Below the pieces are notes generated by a model, which saw nothing but the letters and a program-made list of their open reading frames with translations, was not told the DNA's origin and made no database searches. The position numbers were made by a program, and so were the translations under genes. Of a stretch of 64,000 bases of DNA, positions 1-13,700 are shown one piece after another. Each line of letters begins with the position of its first letter. The stretch's first letter is position 1. Source of the stretch: Vespula vulgaris (lineage: Eukaryota; Arthropoda; Insecta; Hymenoptera; Vespidae); the NCBI RefSeq assembly GCF_905475345.1, contig NC_066588.1:5022501-5086500 (forward strand). Direction: 5' to 3'.

Positions 1-973
1 TTTCCTTGACCACCACCGGTAGCTAATTCGCTGTAAGCCTCGTCCATAGCCGCGTATTTCATAATCAAACTTTGTATCTCTTTGCGTTTGGCTGCTCTTT
101 CGGAAATAGCTGGATCAACTTCCTCGTTATCGTCGTAGTTAGGTTCGTGCTTTGGTATCGCATCGTCGGCAATACCACCGCCGGTTGGTGTTTTCTCTGG
201 ATCGCTAAGAACTTCCTTGCCGGCGACTAAGCTCAAAGGTTCGACTCTGTTTGGACGAGCTAAAGATCTAAGGGAGGTCGACCTGCAATCGAGTTGTTCG
301 CTTTTACCATTCCGATGCGGCCTGACCTTTCTACTGCGTGTTTCAGCGTGACCGGATTTGTGTCTACCGTAACGTCGATAAGCTTCCGAGCTTAAGAGTG
401 TTTGTCTATCGGACGTCCTACGATGATAACCAGGTGTTTTCTCACGTTTCGACTCTCTAGTGTTAACCGAACTGACGTAAGGATAAGCTTTCTCGCTGAG
501 AAGTACACTGGTGGCACTTTTAACGACGGAACGTGGCATCGATGGTTCCAATGTTTTCTCCTCTCTACCATAAGAATCTCTTCGATGAAAGCTATGCTCT
601 CGTTCGTCCTTTCTTCGGGAATAACCAGCAACGTTTGCATTACCAAGCTCGATACTCTTCTCTTTATCATCGACATGTTTCTTATTAGTATACTTATCCA
701 ATATAGAGGAATACTTGTCTTCTAGTCGAGTCCTGGCACTGCTAAGATAATTGCCCGCATTCGGTGATCGTCTTGTTCCGATCGATCGATCGTTCGCCGT
801 AGAAGTGCCACGTACTCTGGTGGTCAATCGTTGAAGCAAATTACTACAAGAATCAGTTAGAAGCTGTGTCACGCTGGTCGTCGTCGAGGAACGAGCATAA
901 CGACTACGTCGTGACGCCGATCCTTGTCTGCTAGTCGACATACCGTCGCGTTGCGCGAATATGAACATCGTTG
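1..973 (-). CDS. Partial coding exon, Ser/Arg-rich N-terminal protein segment; possible alternative N-terminus of the neighbouring kinase gene
   Basis: The minus strand is open without a stop from a TGA just upstream of position 973 to the left edge, about 320 codons. The first ATG is at 968-966 and a second in-frame ATG at 941 opens MSTSRQGSASRRSRY. The exon has a good splice acceptor: a pyrimidine-rich stretch ending in CAG with the exon starting at 973, so an upstream non-coding or short coding exon is expected. The product is hydrophilic and rich in Ser, Arg and Thr, with no membrane segment. It includes TTTSVTQLLTDSC near the start and a charged stretch AKRKEIQSLIMKYAAMDE near the left edge. 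I do not recognise the family. It lies downstream of, and on the same strand as, the SR-type exons at 6970-17007, whose remaining exons must lie left of the window. It may therefore be an alternative first coding exon of that gene. Coding is likely; identity is open. Confidence 0.7.
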
Positions 974-2045
974 CTGATAGATGATGATGAAATAGAAGAA
1001 AACTTTCAAGAGCTCGTTCGATGATCGATAATGGCGATCGGTAATGGCGATCAGTCGACCGTCCGAGGTACGGTCGACTCGATCGTTACCTCGCTCAGCA
1101 AAATTAACTTTTCACTCTTAACTTGTAAATAGATAGAGAAGATACCGTTAGCTCGCTCTCCGCTAACAGATTAGATCGAATTAATTTCAAATTCGATATT
1201 TCCCTTTCCTTTTCTTTCTTTTTTCTTTTCTTTTTTTTCTCCTTAGAAAATTCCCACTCAAGTCGAAAAAGAACGCGTGACAACCAACTTGCACTTTCCC
1301 AAGTCAAATCCCAAATTCCTGATTTAGATTCGTATAAAGTTCACAAAAGCAAAAGGAGGGGATGATATCAGCGACGATAGACGAACCGGTGTACTTAGTT
1401 CGAACGATTCAAAAGAAAAAGGAGATCGAAGTGTCACTCGTACTAATTTTGATATCAATATCGAGTTCTGCTAGAAAATAGTATTAACGGAGTTTAAGCG
1501 GAGCTGATGATAGAGATCCGTTGGATCAAGTCCGAGTGGTCAGGGTCGAGGGCCAAGAAGATTGCTTGATCCACCGTGAGATGAAGGAGACACATCATTC
1601 AAGGTCATCATCGAAGATAGCAACATCACATTCGTATTTATGATCGATAACGAAGTTGTATATCTCGAGATTCTTGACGAATGAAAGAAAGAGAGAAAGA
1701 AAGAGAGAAAGACCTCCGTTGCGTTTTGAATCTTTTTCTCTTTTTTCTTTTTCGCGCGAAAACGAGTGCCACTCATCAGCCCTCATACGCGATACTCTCT
1801 CTCTTTCTCTCTCTTTACGAGTTGATCGCGACGAACGCGTCAATCGAGAGGGACGCGAACGGAGGCACTAAGGCACGTCGACGAAGACGACGCGAACATA
1901 GGAGGACGCTGAGAAACGTTTGCGAAGACGAAGACGAAGAGAGGAGCGAGGAGTAGCGGGTACGCCCCGCCAAATACTCTCGTCGCACTAAAAATATCGA
2001 GGAGCGATCGCGAGCCCGCTCCAACCTAGCGATGCTCGTTCTACA

Positions 2046-2048
<3 letters not shown>

Positions 2049-2119
<71 letters not shown>
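2049..2119. repeat. (TC)n dinucleotide microsatellite
   Basis: About 70 bp of uninterrupted TC. A shorter GA run follows at about 2164-2183, so the two are complementary in opposite orientation. Open frames reported over it (Ser-Leu and Arg-Glu runs) are repeat artefacts. Confidence 0.97.
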
Positions 2120-2122
<3 letters not shown>

Positions 2123-4195
2123 CCCCTCTTTCTCTTTTGGTGAGAAAGAGCAAAACAGCAAAAGGGAGAGAGAGAGAGATACTCGAAAAAGGGAAGAAAG
2201 AGAAGATAGCGTATGGTATTACGTAAATTGTCCTCTGGTTGAACTTAAAAGATCCTCATCATCGGTAATATGAGATAAACGTAGTAGACAGATAATATAC
2301 AAAACTAAAGGGAAATTGGTACGTCACAAAGTTGTGAATATATGAGTTAAAAGAAATCTAGTGATCAAAAAATCTATAAGATATTCGTCATTAGTAATAT
2401 TGCTACTAATAGGAATTTAGTAGAGGAGAGTTGATTTATTCTAAAAACGTGAATATATGTAACATCGAGAATTTAGAATCTTAATAGTTTGATATGATCA
2501 CAGGTGAGGAAAATTGTCCTGGTAATTGGCAAAGCTTTCTTACTTCCTGGTATATTAAGAGATCGAGTTGAGATGACTTTATCGTAAAGAGACAATGAGT
2601 CCAGTTCAATCCACACATCTTAGTAGTACCTTGACACGGATAAAATGATTACGAAAGGAACGGTTTCGATAGCTTTAAGTAGATGTAATGTCTCCGCGAG
2701 ACATTTCGTCTCGTCGGTGGAATTGGAGTTCGTCATCGACCGAGATACATCGTTGAACTAGGCGACCCCAAAACTGATTGCAATATTTGTGGACCATTAA
2801 GAAAGAGTAGAAGAAGAATGAGAACGATTCGATCAAACGATCGATACAAGGATAGATAGATAGATGGATGAATGAATGGATGAATGGATGGATGATCGAT
2901 CTATCGAGACGATTCGAGAAAGTCGCGAGAAGAGCTTAGATCGAATTAGAAATTAGGATCTAGGATCGCCAACAGAGAGCCCGGCTAGAATACCAATCAG
3001 CAGTAGTAGCAGCAGAGCATATCGTCGACATCGTCGGTCGACGCATATCAGTGGGCGGGTTCGTGGACTCTCCGCGTAACTATTAATAAAGCTCGGCTTG
3101 TCTCTTCAAGGTCGTAGTCGTGCCTTCGAAAAGAGATATATCGTACGGCCACTGCGATTTGCCGATATATAAATAAGCGCAATTTGGGAAATAACGTGAA
3201 TTTGTTGGACATTCGAAAGTGATCTCTCACCAAGGAAGAAACGGGGATTATTGTTTTGAGAATAAGAGATCTCGTACGTGTGTTAAGGTCGCTGTTAAGA
3301 TCGGGTTACTCGAACGGGAATCGGAGAATTGGGTGATGTATCGCTGTTTAAGTCGAAAAAGACCGATTTATGGAATTGATCTTAGTGAGTGAATTTTCTC
3401 GATTGACGAAGCATACGTAAGTAGAACCTTATTGTTAATCTCAATATAATCATCAGCGAATTTTTTATTTGGTAAATAATTTTGAAATATATTCCTTTCG
3501 AAGTAACTAAGAGATCGTTCGAATCATGGTCGGATGGCGAATCAGTATTTTCTTTTTTTTTTTTTTCGTTATCGATTATTACTTTACCGTCTTTCATAAT
3601 ATGGCGCATATGTCTTTATATTCATAGAACTCTGCTATTTAATCGCATACCGTAATATCATAGATTCGACAATTTTTAACATTCGGTTTTGCCGATAGAA
3701 ACAGCATACTGCGATTTAATAAAAAAAGAAAAAAAAGCAATCAGTTGTCAGCAGCGAATAACATATCGTAATGAAGATTGTTGTATCGACAGATGTAGCA
3801 TTGATCCAGACCAGTCGATGTTCAATTGTTTAAACAAACAAAGAAACAGTAAAAAATAAGACAGTTGCAAGAAGAGGGTGGGAGAATGAACAAAAACTAA
3901 ACTATGGGAACATAATCGATTGATGTCGATCGACAAAGATTAACGATATAGTCAAAACGTGTCGTGTGAACTTACAGCAACAAATGTTTTTTGTTGATTA
4001 CAAGAAAATTGTATTTCAGATTATTTCTCTTAAGTATCTTCGTTAGCTTGTTAAATATAAGCCAATAGTATCTATCCTTTTCTTTTTTCTCCTACATGCA
4101 ATTTTCCAGCTCCGATTAGTTTCCTAGGTGGATTAAGTAAGGATAGGTCGGGAGATCGAGTTAAGCACATTTCTAAGACGAAAGATGTATGTAGG

Positions 4196-4204
<9 letters not shown>

Positions 4205-4270
<66 letters not shown>
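4205..4270. repeat. (AG)n dinucleotide microsatellite
   Basis: About 66 bp of uninterrupted AG, preceded by a slightly imperfect AG segment. Confidence 0.97.
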
Positions 4271-4276
<6 letters not shown>

Positions 4277-5539
4277 GAGAAATAGAGAAATCGTAACTCT
4301 CGTTTTCTCTTGGACTTAGAGACGGATATAAATCGGCAGGAGATGGCGCCTGTGTCTTGGCAGCCATACTAGTGTGCTACAAAAGTTGGCATACACGCTC
4401 TGCGGGAGAGCATCATGATGAAAGACATGAATATACCGGCTTTTCGTAGATTACAATTATATATATATAATTTTGATAAACAAACTGCAAAGTTTATAAA
4501 AAATATTTAGCTAACTTTTGGATCGATAAAAAAGGAGGATTATTAAAAATGCTATTGGTCATGTGATAGCGCAAGCATACAAAAAAAAAAAAAAGGAAAA
4601 AAACAGAGTGAAGGCATAATTCCACACACTACCGAGATCCACGCCAAAAAAAACAAAAAAAGAATACGATCCAATTAATTGTAATAATAATCCAAAAATC
4701 TCATCTCGTTTTCGTGCTACCTCTGAAGTCGACGTGCCATTGGACTCCGGCGTGACGTCAAGTTTAGCGTCGAAGCATCGAATGTTCGTCGCTGTCGTCG
4801 TCATTGTTGTCATTGTCGTCATCGTCGTCGTCGTCGTCTCCGGGACGTTCCTTGGTAACCAGTTATCCCATACAGCCTGTCTTGGCCACCATGAAACTGC
4901 AGGCATTAGCAAACCCAACTCTTGTCCGTTCATCGTTGGAAATGACGAAACCGTGGACGAAGAAGAAGACGACGAGGTGGTCATTGGTGAGCCACCGTCG
5001 TATGTTAACCAACACCCAGAATGATCCAGGATGATCCAGGATGAATTTTATCTTATTGGTTTTTCTTCTGTTTTTTCTTTTTTTTTTCCTTTACTTTTTC
5101 TTTTCCAATAACGCACGAAGCTTACGCGAAATAGGATAATGGACACGAAAGTGTCTAACGTCTCTCACTCACGACGCACGCATGCTGCCAAGAGGAACGC
5201 GTATTTCTAGATCCAGCTTTTAAAGCGTTTTCTGGGTCAGAAGAGACGTTCCCGATATCTTCCGTGTATTTCTCACGAATCGGTCAACTTTTCTCTCTTC
5301 ACGTGCCCCCTCGTCTCTTACTCTTCTTTTTTTCCTTCGTTTTCTTATCCTGTCGGATTAATAACCGGAGCAAGTGTTTCCTTACGATGTCTCATTTACA
5401 CTCCAGTAACGTTCACCTTCCTCACTTTCTACCATCTTCTTTGGCATCCTTTTCAGGAGCAACCATCGATCCATAACGATCTATCGAAGAGGAACTAGAA
5501 GATGCTACGTTTAGATATAAAATTTCTCCGATCGATTTG

Positions 5540-5542
5540 GAC

Positions 5543-5574
<32 letters not shown>

Positions 5575-5661
5575 CTACGACGATGACGACGACGATAACG
5601 ACGAGGACTTATTCCTGAGAAGGAAGTGGAAGATGAGGACGAGGATGAGGACGATGACGAC

Positions 5662-5705
<44 letters not shown>

Positions 5706-5720
5706 CGACGACGACGAAGA
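5540..5720. repeat. Imperfect GAC/GAT trinucleotide repeat
   Basis: Two blocks of GAC with GAT, TAC and AAC variants, separated by a GA-rich 50-bp segment. Translated, it gives poly-Asp on plus and poly-Ser or poly-Arg on minus. No flanking sequence supports a gene in any of these frames. Confidence 0.9.
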
Positions 5721-6550
5721 CGTTGCACCGGCCATCTGGCGCAAACTCGCACTAAAACCGCGGCGAAACCGCGTGACGAGTCCCCCTCGAAAATAGTCCT
5801 CGGTCGAAAATAGCCGACGCCGAGTAAGAAAGAAGAATCATCGGCATTCGCTCCGGTACGCAAGTGAGAAAGAGAGAGGTTTCGTTGCGCCACAAGCTTC
5901 TCCAGAGCTCGAGAATTTGCCTCGTATCACCTACCAAAAGTGATTCTCTCTCTCTCTCTCTTTTCTCTCCTTTCTTCTTCTTCTTCCTCCTCCTTTAATT
6001 TCTTCTTCTTCTTTAATTTCATCGCCACGTTTTATCTCTACGACATTGAAGTTAAGCTTAGATATGAAGACGTTAGCACTATACTCTCTCTACGGTGTCT
6101 CGTATCAAACGCAACGACGCAGAAAGGAAAGTCTACCTCGGGAAGGAAGTAGAAAAAGATAATGGAAAGAGGAAAGAAGAAATCTAACGGGGATATCAAA
6201 TGCTTAGCTCGCTAAAAGTAGAATTCTCATATTTCTACGTAACGGACAATCTAAGATGTTTACATTTATCATTCCTATTAGATGATCATCTTCTCTGAAA
6301 TAAAAACTTTCTAAAGTACGATATATACATGTACATATAGAATCATCGCTTCGTATCAGCAATATTGTTTGACGTGAGAGTATTATATAGTGATCGTTGA
6401 CTGTTCAGAACGGAGTACCATCGTTTCTTATTAGAAATTTAAAATCTTTGAAAATCTTGTTGGCCGATAGAGAGCGTCACGATCGATGTGTTAACTCTAT
6501 TATCGGCCATCATGTTTCATGAAGATCGAGATCTGTCTCAGGGGTTGTTT

Positions 6551-6595
<45 letters not shown>

Positions 6596-6618
6596 ATGTT
6601 ATTATTATTATTATTATT
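6551..6618. repeat. (TCATTA)/(TTA)n repeat
   Basis: A short TCATTA hexamer run passes into a TTA trinucleotide run. Confidence 0.9.
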
Positions 6619-6969
6619 TCTTTTTTTATTTATTATTTATTTATTTATTTCATGGATTTACGAAAAACGTTCTCACTTTATTCTTTTATTTTTCCCCCTT
6701 CATAACACACCCAGAAAGTACGATTGTTTTATTTGATTTGACTTCTGTATCTTTTCTATTTAACTAAAAACTCTTCGTGATAGCGACGGAAGGTGATCGT
6801 ACAGAAAAAGGGAGAGCGCACGATTATGAGTAATATATATATATATATATATATAAATTAAAAAAAAAAGTTCTTTTTTAAATAAATAAATCATTACCGG
6901 GGCGTGCTCCTTCGTTCTTTCGTTTTTTCTTTCTTTTATCGTTCTATCTGTGGAACTATTCCAACTCAC

Positions 6970-9728
6970 CTGACTCCTGGATGATGGCGAACGATGGCGA
7001 TGCCTTTCCTGGCTCGGCGACGAGGACCCATGATGTCGGTGAATTCGCACGCGACGTGATGAGGTCGGATGCGCCAGGTGGGTACGATCACGATCACGAT
7101 GGCCGTGCTGCCTACCACTGCTCGGTGAGCGACGATGGCTTCTTTTATATCGCCTCTCTTGACTGGTCCCGCGCTCGTGTTGCCGAGACCTCAATACCCG
7201 CTCGCCACTAAAATCACCGAAATTTTCTTTTATACATTTATGTATTTATTTATTCATTATAACAATAAATCATAAAACGAAATTTTGTTTCATTAAAATT
7301 TGCGTTATTTCAAGGGGTTGCACAATACTTTCTTTGGTCGATTACTTGACGTTTTTCTACGAAATTTTCCTTTTCTTTCAGAAATAAATTGAATGGGTAT
7401 AATAAATTGAAAAACTAGTAATTTCACGTTGTTTTATTGATATAAAACTCATTTAATTCTGTTAAATGTAGACTCTGTAATCTGCCACCAGGTTAATCTT
7501 TGCACGAAAATACACAAATGGCTTCGGCTCATTTCCTTTTTTATTTTAATTTTTAACATATTTTTATAATAAATTTTTTACAATAAATTTCAGTCTAAAT
7601 TTTAGAAAAAGAATTGACAATATATTGTTCCTCAACATAGCCTAACTTTCTTATTTAACCGATGATCTTTAGCTGCAACATTATTTTACAAGACCGTACT
7701 GAAATTTTAATAATTTTGCGTTAATACGACTGTATATTAGAGTATATATACCTAATCAAATAGGACAGAAAAATTTTGTTTTTCTAGTAAAATTATTAGT
7801 TTTTTATTTACTTTACTTTCTTCCTAAAAAAAAAAAAAAAAATATCAGACCAAAGAGAACCTACCTAATTCCTTAAAAATAAATCTAAAATGTATTACTT
7901 TTCCATAGAGGGGAAAAAAAAAATATATTAAAGATATTAAGTAAATATTTATACAGGAAGAAAATATTGACTCTCCATTTTTTTTTCTTTCCCACGAGAA
8001 AAAGAAAGAACTTTATTATTACCGAATATTTGATAAAGAAAGGAAGCTCTCCAAAGAAGGAACCAAAATTCGTGACCTCCACCTTAAAATGACTCACCAA
8101 AGGAAGTCGTTAGGATTCGTAATTGGGCAACGATCCAATGGAGTTGAATTTCAAAACGAAGCCTGGTTCCGCGATGCGTACCTATTATACGTATCTACAC
8201 TGTGTTTCTTTATTAACACGTTTATCGATCACTTCATATATATGCACATATATGAGCCGTTGAACGACCAAATAGTGAAATCATCTCTCCTCTTTTTTAT
8301 TTATTTATTTTTTTAATTAATTAATTAATCAATCAAAATATCGGTATTTTCCATATTTAATTATACCAATAATCTGACAATATGTGTAATAAAATAATTA
8401 TTATAAACGACTGATTGAAACTTGAAATATTGGCTAAATAACTTAGATAAATCCTATATAATATTTCTCAGAAAGACTCATCAAAAGAAATAGAGGCTCA
8501 TTATGAGAAATAAAAGAAAGCCAACGGGGTTCGAACAGAAATGATTCCATAAAGCCTTTCGGAATGACGCATCAGCCGTCCAGATCGGTTTCAAGTACTT
8601 TTCTCCGAAGCAGATTAGGTCGAACTACTTGGTTCAAGGTCGGTTGGCTCAACTCGTTAAATAAAAAAAAAAAAGAAAGAAAAAAAGCAATCCAAAAATA
8701 AAATAAAAATAAAAAAGATATTAAAGAAGGAAACAAGATAATAAGTACAAAAAAAAAAACAAAAGTAATTGTAAGAACAATTCGAAACATTCGAAAAACC
8801 AGAATGTACTTACAGGTTCGTAGATACCAAAAGAAATAATTGAAAAAGAAAACCATCGACGGTTTCGTCGTTTATGTTTCGATGAATGCACATGTGTGCA
8901 TCCTCTCGCTTTCGCAAATGATACTGAAACGTACAGCGGGACAAACGAACGTACGAACGATACGGAATCGTGTGATTTATTGGCTGGAACGAAAGGGATC
9001 GTAAACGTTAAATCGTACGAACGTCTGAAAGTATTTGAGATTTGGAATTGGATAGTTTTCAGTAGTGGGAGGATGAGGAGGGAGGAGTAGAGTACGACGT
9101 CAATAAAGAAGTCACGATAGAAGAAGAAAGTTAGAAAGAGAAGGGTTAAAGAAAAAAAAAGAAAAAAGAAAAAAGAAAAAAAGCAAGGACGAAACGAGTA
9201 AAAGAAGAAGAAGAAGAAGAAGAAGAAGAAGAAGAAAGTCGATCGAATCTGTAGCTTCTTCTGCAGTTTCGCCTTTTGGATAGTTTCCAAGGTCTTACCG
9301 TGTATAGATATAAGTGTGTGTATATGTATATACACATACCGCATACGTGGATATTAACACACCAATAAGAAAATTCGGAATGGATGGGTTAACTGTAGAA
9401 AATAGGTCATGGGATTTTGCGCAAACGAGCAAATTTTATCCGCAACGATAGATATCGTCCACCCACGCATTTCAACGTGCCTATCACTTTTTTCTTTGTT
9501 TATTTTATCTTTAAAAGAGAAATCGATGAAGGGATGTTCCTTCTATCTTTCTCTTTTTCTCCCTACCCATCTCTCTACTTTACCGACCGAGAGGAATTCA
9601 AAAGAGAAATTCTAAATGTAGCATCTCTCATAATAACGATCATCATCTAAGTAAGAACTTTTTTGAGAATGGTCATCGAAGGATGATGAGTAAATGGGGC
9701 GGTAAATTCAAGTGGAGAAAATATAGAT

Positions 9729-9797
<69 letters not shown>

Positions 9798-9882
9798 CTG
9801 TAAACACTATTCCAGTGTACACACTCTCATCGACCCTCTCTCGTAAAAGAAACTTTAATGACTTAACTTCCCTATCAAGTTT

Positions 9883-9924
<42 letters not shown>

Positions 9925-10525
9925 ACTCTCACTCTGTTTCTTGTTCTCTAAGAAAGTGCATATAAGTGAACGAGAACCGTGTATTAGTACCTTCTCTAGA
10001 TAATATCCACCAGAATATTTAACGTACTTTCTTATTTTACCGAAGCTATGCACCACGAATACTCTTTTTTCTTTTTTTTTTTTTTTTACAATGTTAATTA
10101 GCGTTTCGCTTTCCGATAAAGCTCGCGTTCTCTCAGCTGTGCGAATCGAGAAATTCTTCGAATTAGATAGGGAAAGAGAAAGAGAGAAAGAGAAATAGAT
10201 AAACAGAAAGAGGGAGGAGAGAAAGAGGGAGCGAAAAAGAAAGAAAAGTTATTATCTCTTTTGTTTATACAATTCATACTGTACCTTAATATCCACGACG
10301 TAACGGAGACGTAAAGTAAAGGCATCCTTTAAACTTTGTTCCTGTCGTCCTGCGAGGTTTGAGTTATGCGACCGAAAATATGCACACACACACATACACG
10401 CACGCATGCACACTTCCGTTGTTCGAGATTGTCTATTAATAACTTCGTCGCGAAGGATGGGAACCAAAAGTAAGTAGAAATGAAAAAAAATGAAAAAAAA
10501 AATGAAAAAAAATTAGGACATTTTA

Positions 10526-10568
<43 letters not shown>

Positions 10569-10711
10569 CGCGCGCGTGCGTGTGTGTGTGTAAAAACACA
10601 ATCTATGAATTCATGTTATTCCTAAAAACGAGATGAAAAGCACTCTCTTTAATTGTAAAAGATAAGTTTGGTTCACAAGCAAACAAAATTTGATACGATG
10701 CACAAGCGCCA

Positions 10712-10764
<53 letters not shown>

Positions 10765-13700
10765 TTATCACGAGCGAGTATGAATAGTGAAGACACATTT
10801 TCGGTTCCAAGCTATATTTATATTTTCATAGTCCTCATTTCTGAACTGTGTGAATCTATTAAACTATACGAATTTAACAAAGTGTAGTTGATTTTAATGA
10901 GGGAAGAAAATTAAAATCACATTTATTTATTTACTTATTTACACGCTCGTACAAATAATTAAACTACTTTTAGAAATATATAAAATCTAAAATGTATGTG
11001 TATGGGATAGAATTCTCAAGACTTTTGGACAAAGGAATTTCAAAAAAGAAAAGCATGAAACATTTCTCAAAGGACAATGACCGAAAAGTATCGAAGATCT
11101 TAAATTTCCACCGGATGTTTACTCTCTTTCTCTTCTTGTGTACGATCTCTTGGCATGTTCTCAACGTTCACAAAGGACGACGGAACAACGCGTGTTACGC
11201 GATAAATTTTCTTCCACGTCGTTTTTAACAAGAGAGGGGTGTGGAGAATGGAGGAAGAGAGAAAAAATTAAACGTTCAATACATTATTACCGGAAACATT
11301 CAATGATGGTTCTTTTATAAGAATGCTCTGTTTTATAAATATTATTATTAACATACAAGTATTAAAATCTTTGTCCAATTCAGATGAAACTTTGTTCAGT
11401 ACCACTTTACGTAAAGTATAAGCTACTTAATTCATAGTGATATCTATAAAAAAAAAAAATTTTTTAAACAAAATAAAAGAAAAGAAAATAGAAAGAAGAC
11501 TTAAGAGATTAATGATCTCGAGAGATTTTGAAAAGATTGATCACAACACGGAAGAAGAGACTTCAAATGTATTAAATCACAAAGAAGATATATTTCATCC
11601 TATTAACGTGCCAGTACTATACTATTCTTATTATTACCTACGTTCTACCCTTTCCCTTCTCATCTTTCCTTCTAATAATCCGTACTAACGGTGTTCTACC
11701 TTGACCTCACGTCGGAAAGAACACGATCCTAGTCACGAATTTCATTTCATAATATCGTACACAAGATGACATGTACGTATACAAGATAGTCTAAAAATTC
11801 CTGAGATGGTAAAAACTTCGTAGGTGATATTAAATATCGATTACTATTTTTCGAGTCTTTTTTGGCTGATATAAAAATAAGAATAAAAAAATAAAAAGAT
11901 ATAAAAAAAAAACTTAAAAGAAGATTTCGGAAAAAAGTAATTGATAATTAAAGATCTTTAAAATTATCTAGGAATTTTTTGTTAACACACACACACACAC
12001 ACAAAATTGGTTTTATGTATATTTATACACGCGCGCGCACGCACATAAATAATGAAAATTTAAATATACGTATAGAGTATTTTTTGTATCGAAATAAGAT
12101 TCATAAAAAAAAAAAGAAAATCCCAACAAAAATAAAATACAAATTTAAACGAACGAGATTTCTAGTCAACTGGAAATCACCGGTCTCGAAAAACCGGTAT
12201 ATATCGAAGCGTAAAACTAAATCGGACTGGTAACAAGGTTCATTTTTATCGAGAGATAACAAGATTCATTTTTATTGATTGGTAAGTAACATTTACTATT
12301 TATTTGTATCTATTTTATCAAATAGAAAAAGTAGGTCTCTAGTGAACATCAAAAAATTATTGTTATTTCATTTTCTTTACTATTTTATTCCACTCCATTT
12401 TTGTAAGAGCAGAAATTTTCGACAGTAACATTAATCAATGATCATTTAGTGGGGGTGGGGGGTAAAGTAGACGAATGTGGTAATATAAGTTCTTCGCTCC
12501 AAATTCAATTTTTTTATAAAATTAAATTTTTTTTTGAATCAAATTTACCTCTTTGCAAATCAAATTTTTTCACAAAATTCTTTCTCCAAATTATTATTTT
12601 TCAATTTCTGAGATAAGAAGTAACGAAAAAAAAAAAAAAAAAAAAGAAAAACAGAAAAAAGCACTTAGTTTTGAGTGCATTTCAAATCATAGTTTATCAA
12701 AATCATTTGCTTAACAATTAACGATCCAGTGAAAATCTACATGAGTTTATATTTTTAATCACACGTTTCAAATTACACTTTTACAGGAAATTACTATTTC
12801 TCATAAATTATAAAAATTCTAGACAAGTTAAATGTCAATATAACTGAGATCTGTCTAGAGACCATGTATTTAATAAAAAATAGAATTGTTTCGATTTTAC
12901 TTTACTGTTTGTTGTTTCTAATTCTAGAATGAGTACCTGTAGGTTTCGTAAACCTACTTATAAGTAGTTCGATGTTACAAAGATTCGAACTTTTCGCAAG
13001 TAATATTCTTTTTCATGAAACCCAATAAATTTTCTTCGTAATGCTATAACAGGTGTTCGAATTATTTACAATATAAAATTTTTAAGAACACGAATAGACT
13101 AGAGTCACTTTATATTATTATAAAGATACTGTGGTATTCTGGCGAACTAACAAGTATATTCTATGAAAACTTTTTAAAGATCTCATTAAATTAATCACTT
13201 TTCGCGTTTTGACGTAAGATAGCAGGTGTGCATTTCGCGGTCCATTAAAAATTTAAAGCGATCCGTAGATTTAAAATCACTCCTCTATAAATATAAATGT
13301 AGGCGAGTCATGCATACTTGTCCCTAATATGAATAATATAAAATTTGACCGCTAGATTATAACGTGGAACCCCTGAATTTTTTGGTAGAACCCCAGGATT
13401 CTGTAAAACACATTTTGAGAATCTTTTCCGTAAGTTACTATGCTCATAAAAGATTCGAATCTACTCGGTTAGGATTCGAGTATACATACTTAATAATATT
13501 TTGTAATAAAACTTGAAAGTACCACTTGTATGTTTCAAAATACTTAAAAAAATTCCAATCTAGCTCGTCTGAATTTTGAATTTATTTGCTATTGTTTTTG
13601 TTTATGTTTTCGAAATACTCGTGAAACATTGGAATATATTCAATTAGATCGGGATCATTCTATCTGCAATATCCTATCTCTATTGTAAAAAGAATCCCAC

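Larger units (their letters stand above)
974..6969. other. Non-coding stretch with GC-rich islands and microsatellites (probable intron or alternative promoter DNA)
   Basis: No exon could be firmly supported here. The interval contains a (TC)n tract, a GATA/GATG tetranucleotide run near 2851-2895, a (GA)n tract, GAC repeats near 5540-5720 and TTA/TCA repeats near 6551-6618. A GC-rich patch at about 4.7-5.0 kb is open on both strands and is listed under findings. If the exons at 6970 and 973 belong to one gene, this is intron plus alternative promoter DNA. Confidence 0.5.

Noticed and set aside
5511..5893. Overlapping open frames giving poly-Asp, poly-Ser and poly-Arg proteins
   Set aside because: They are translations of the GAC/GAT trinucleotide repeat in every frame; no non-repetitive, family-like flank or splice structure supports them.
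8520..8560. GGGGTTCGAAC word resembling a tRNA T-arm
   Set aside because: No acceptor, D or anticodon stem could be placed around it on either strand.
8721..9344. 207-codon minus-strand open frame, Phe/Leu/Ser-rich
   Set aside because: Mostly poly-A/AAG tract read on the reverse strand; composition is explained by the purine-rich repeat and no domain is visible.
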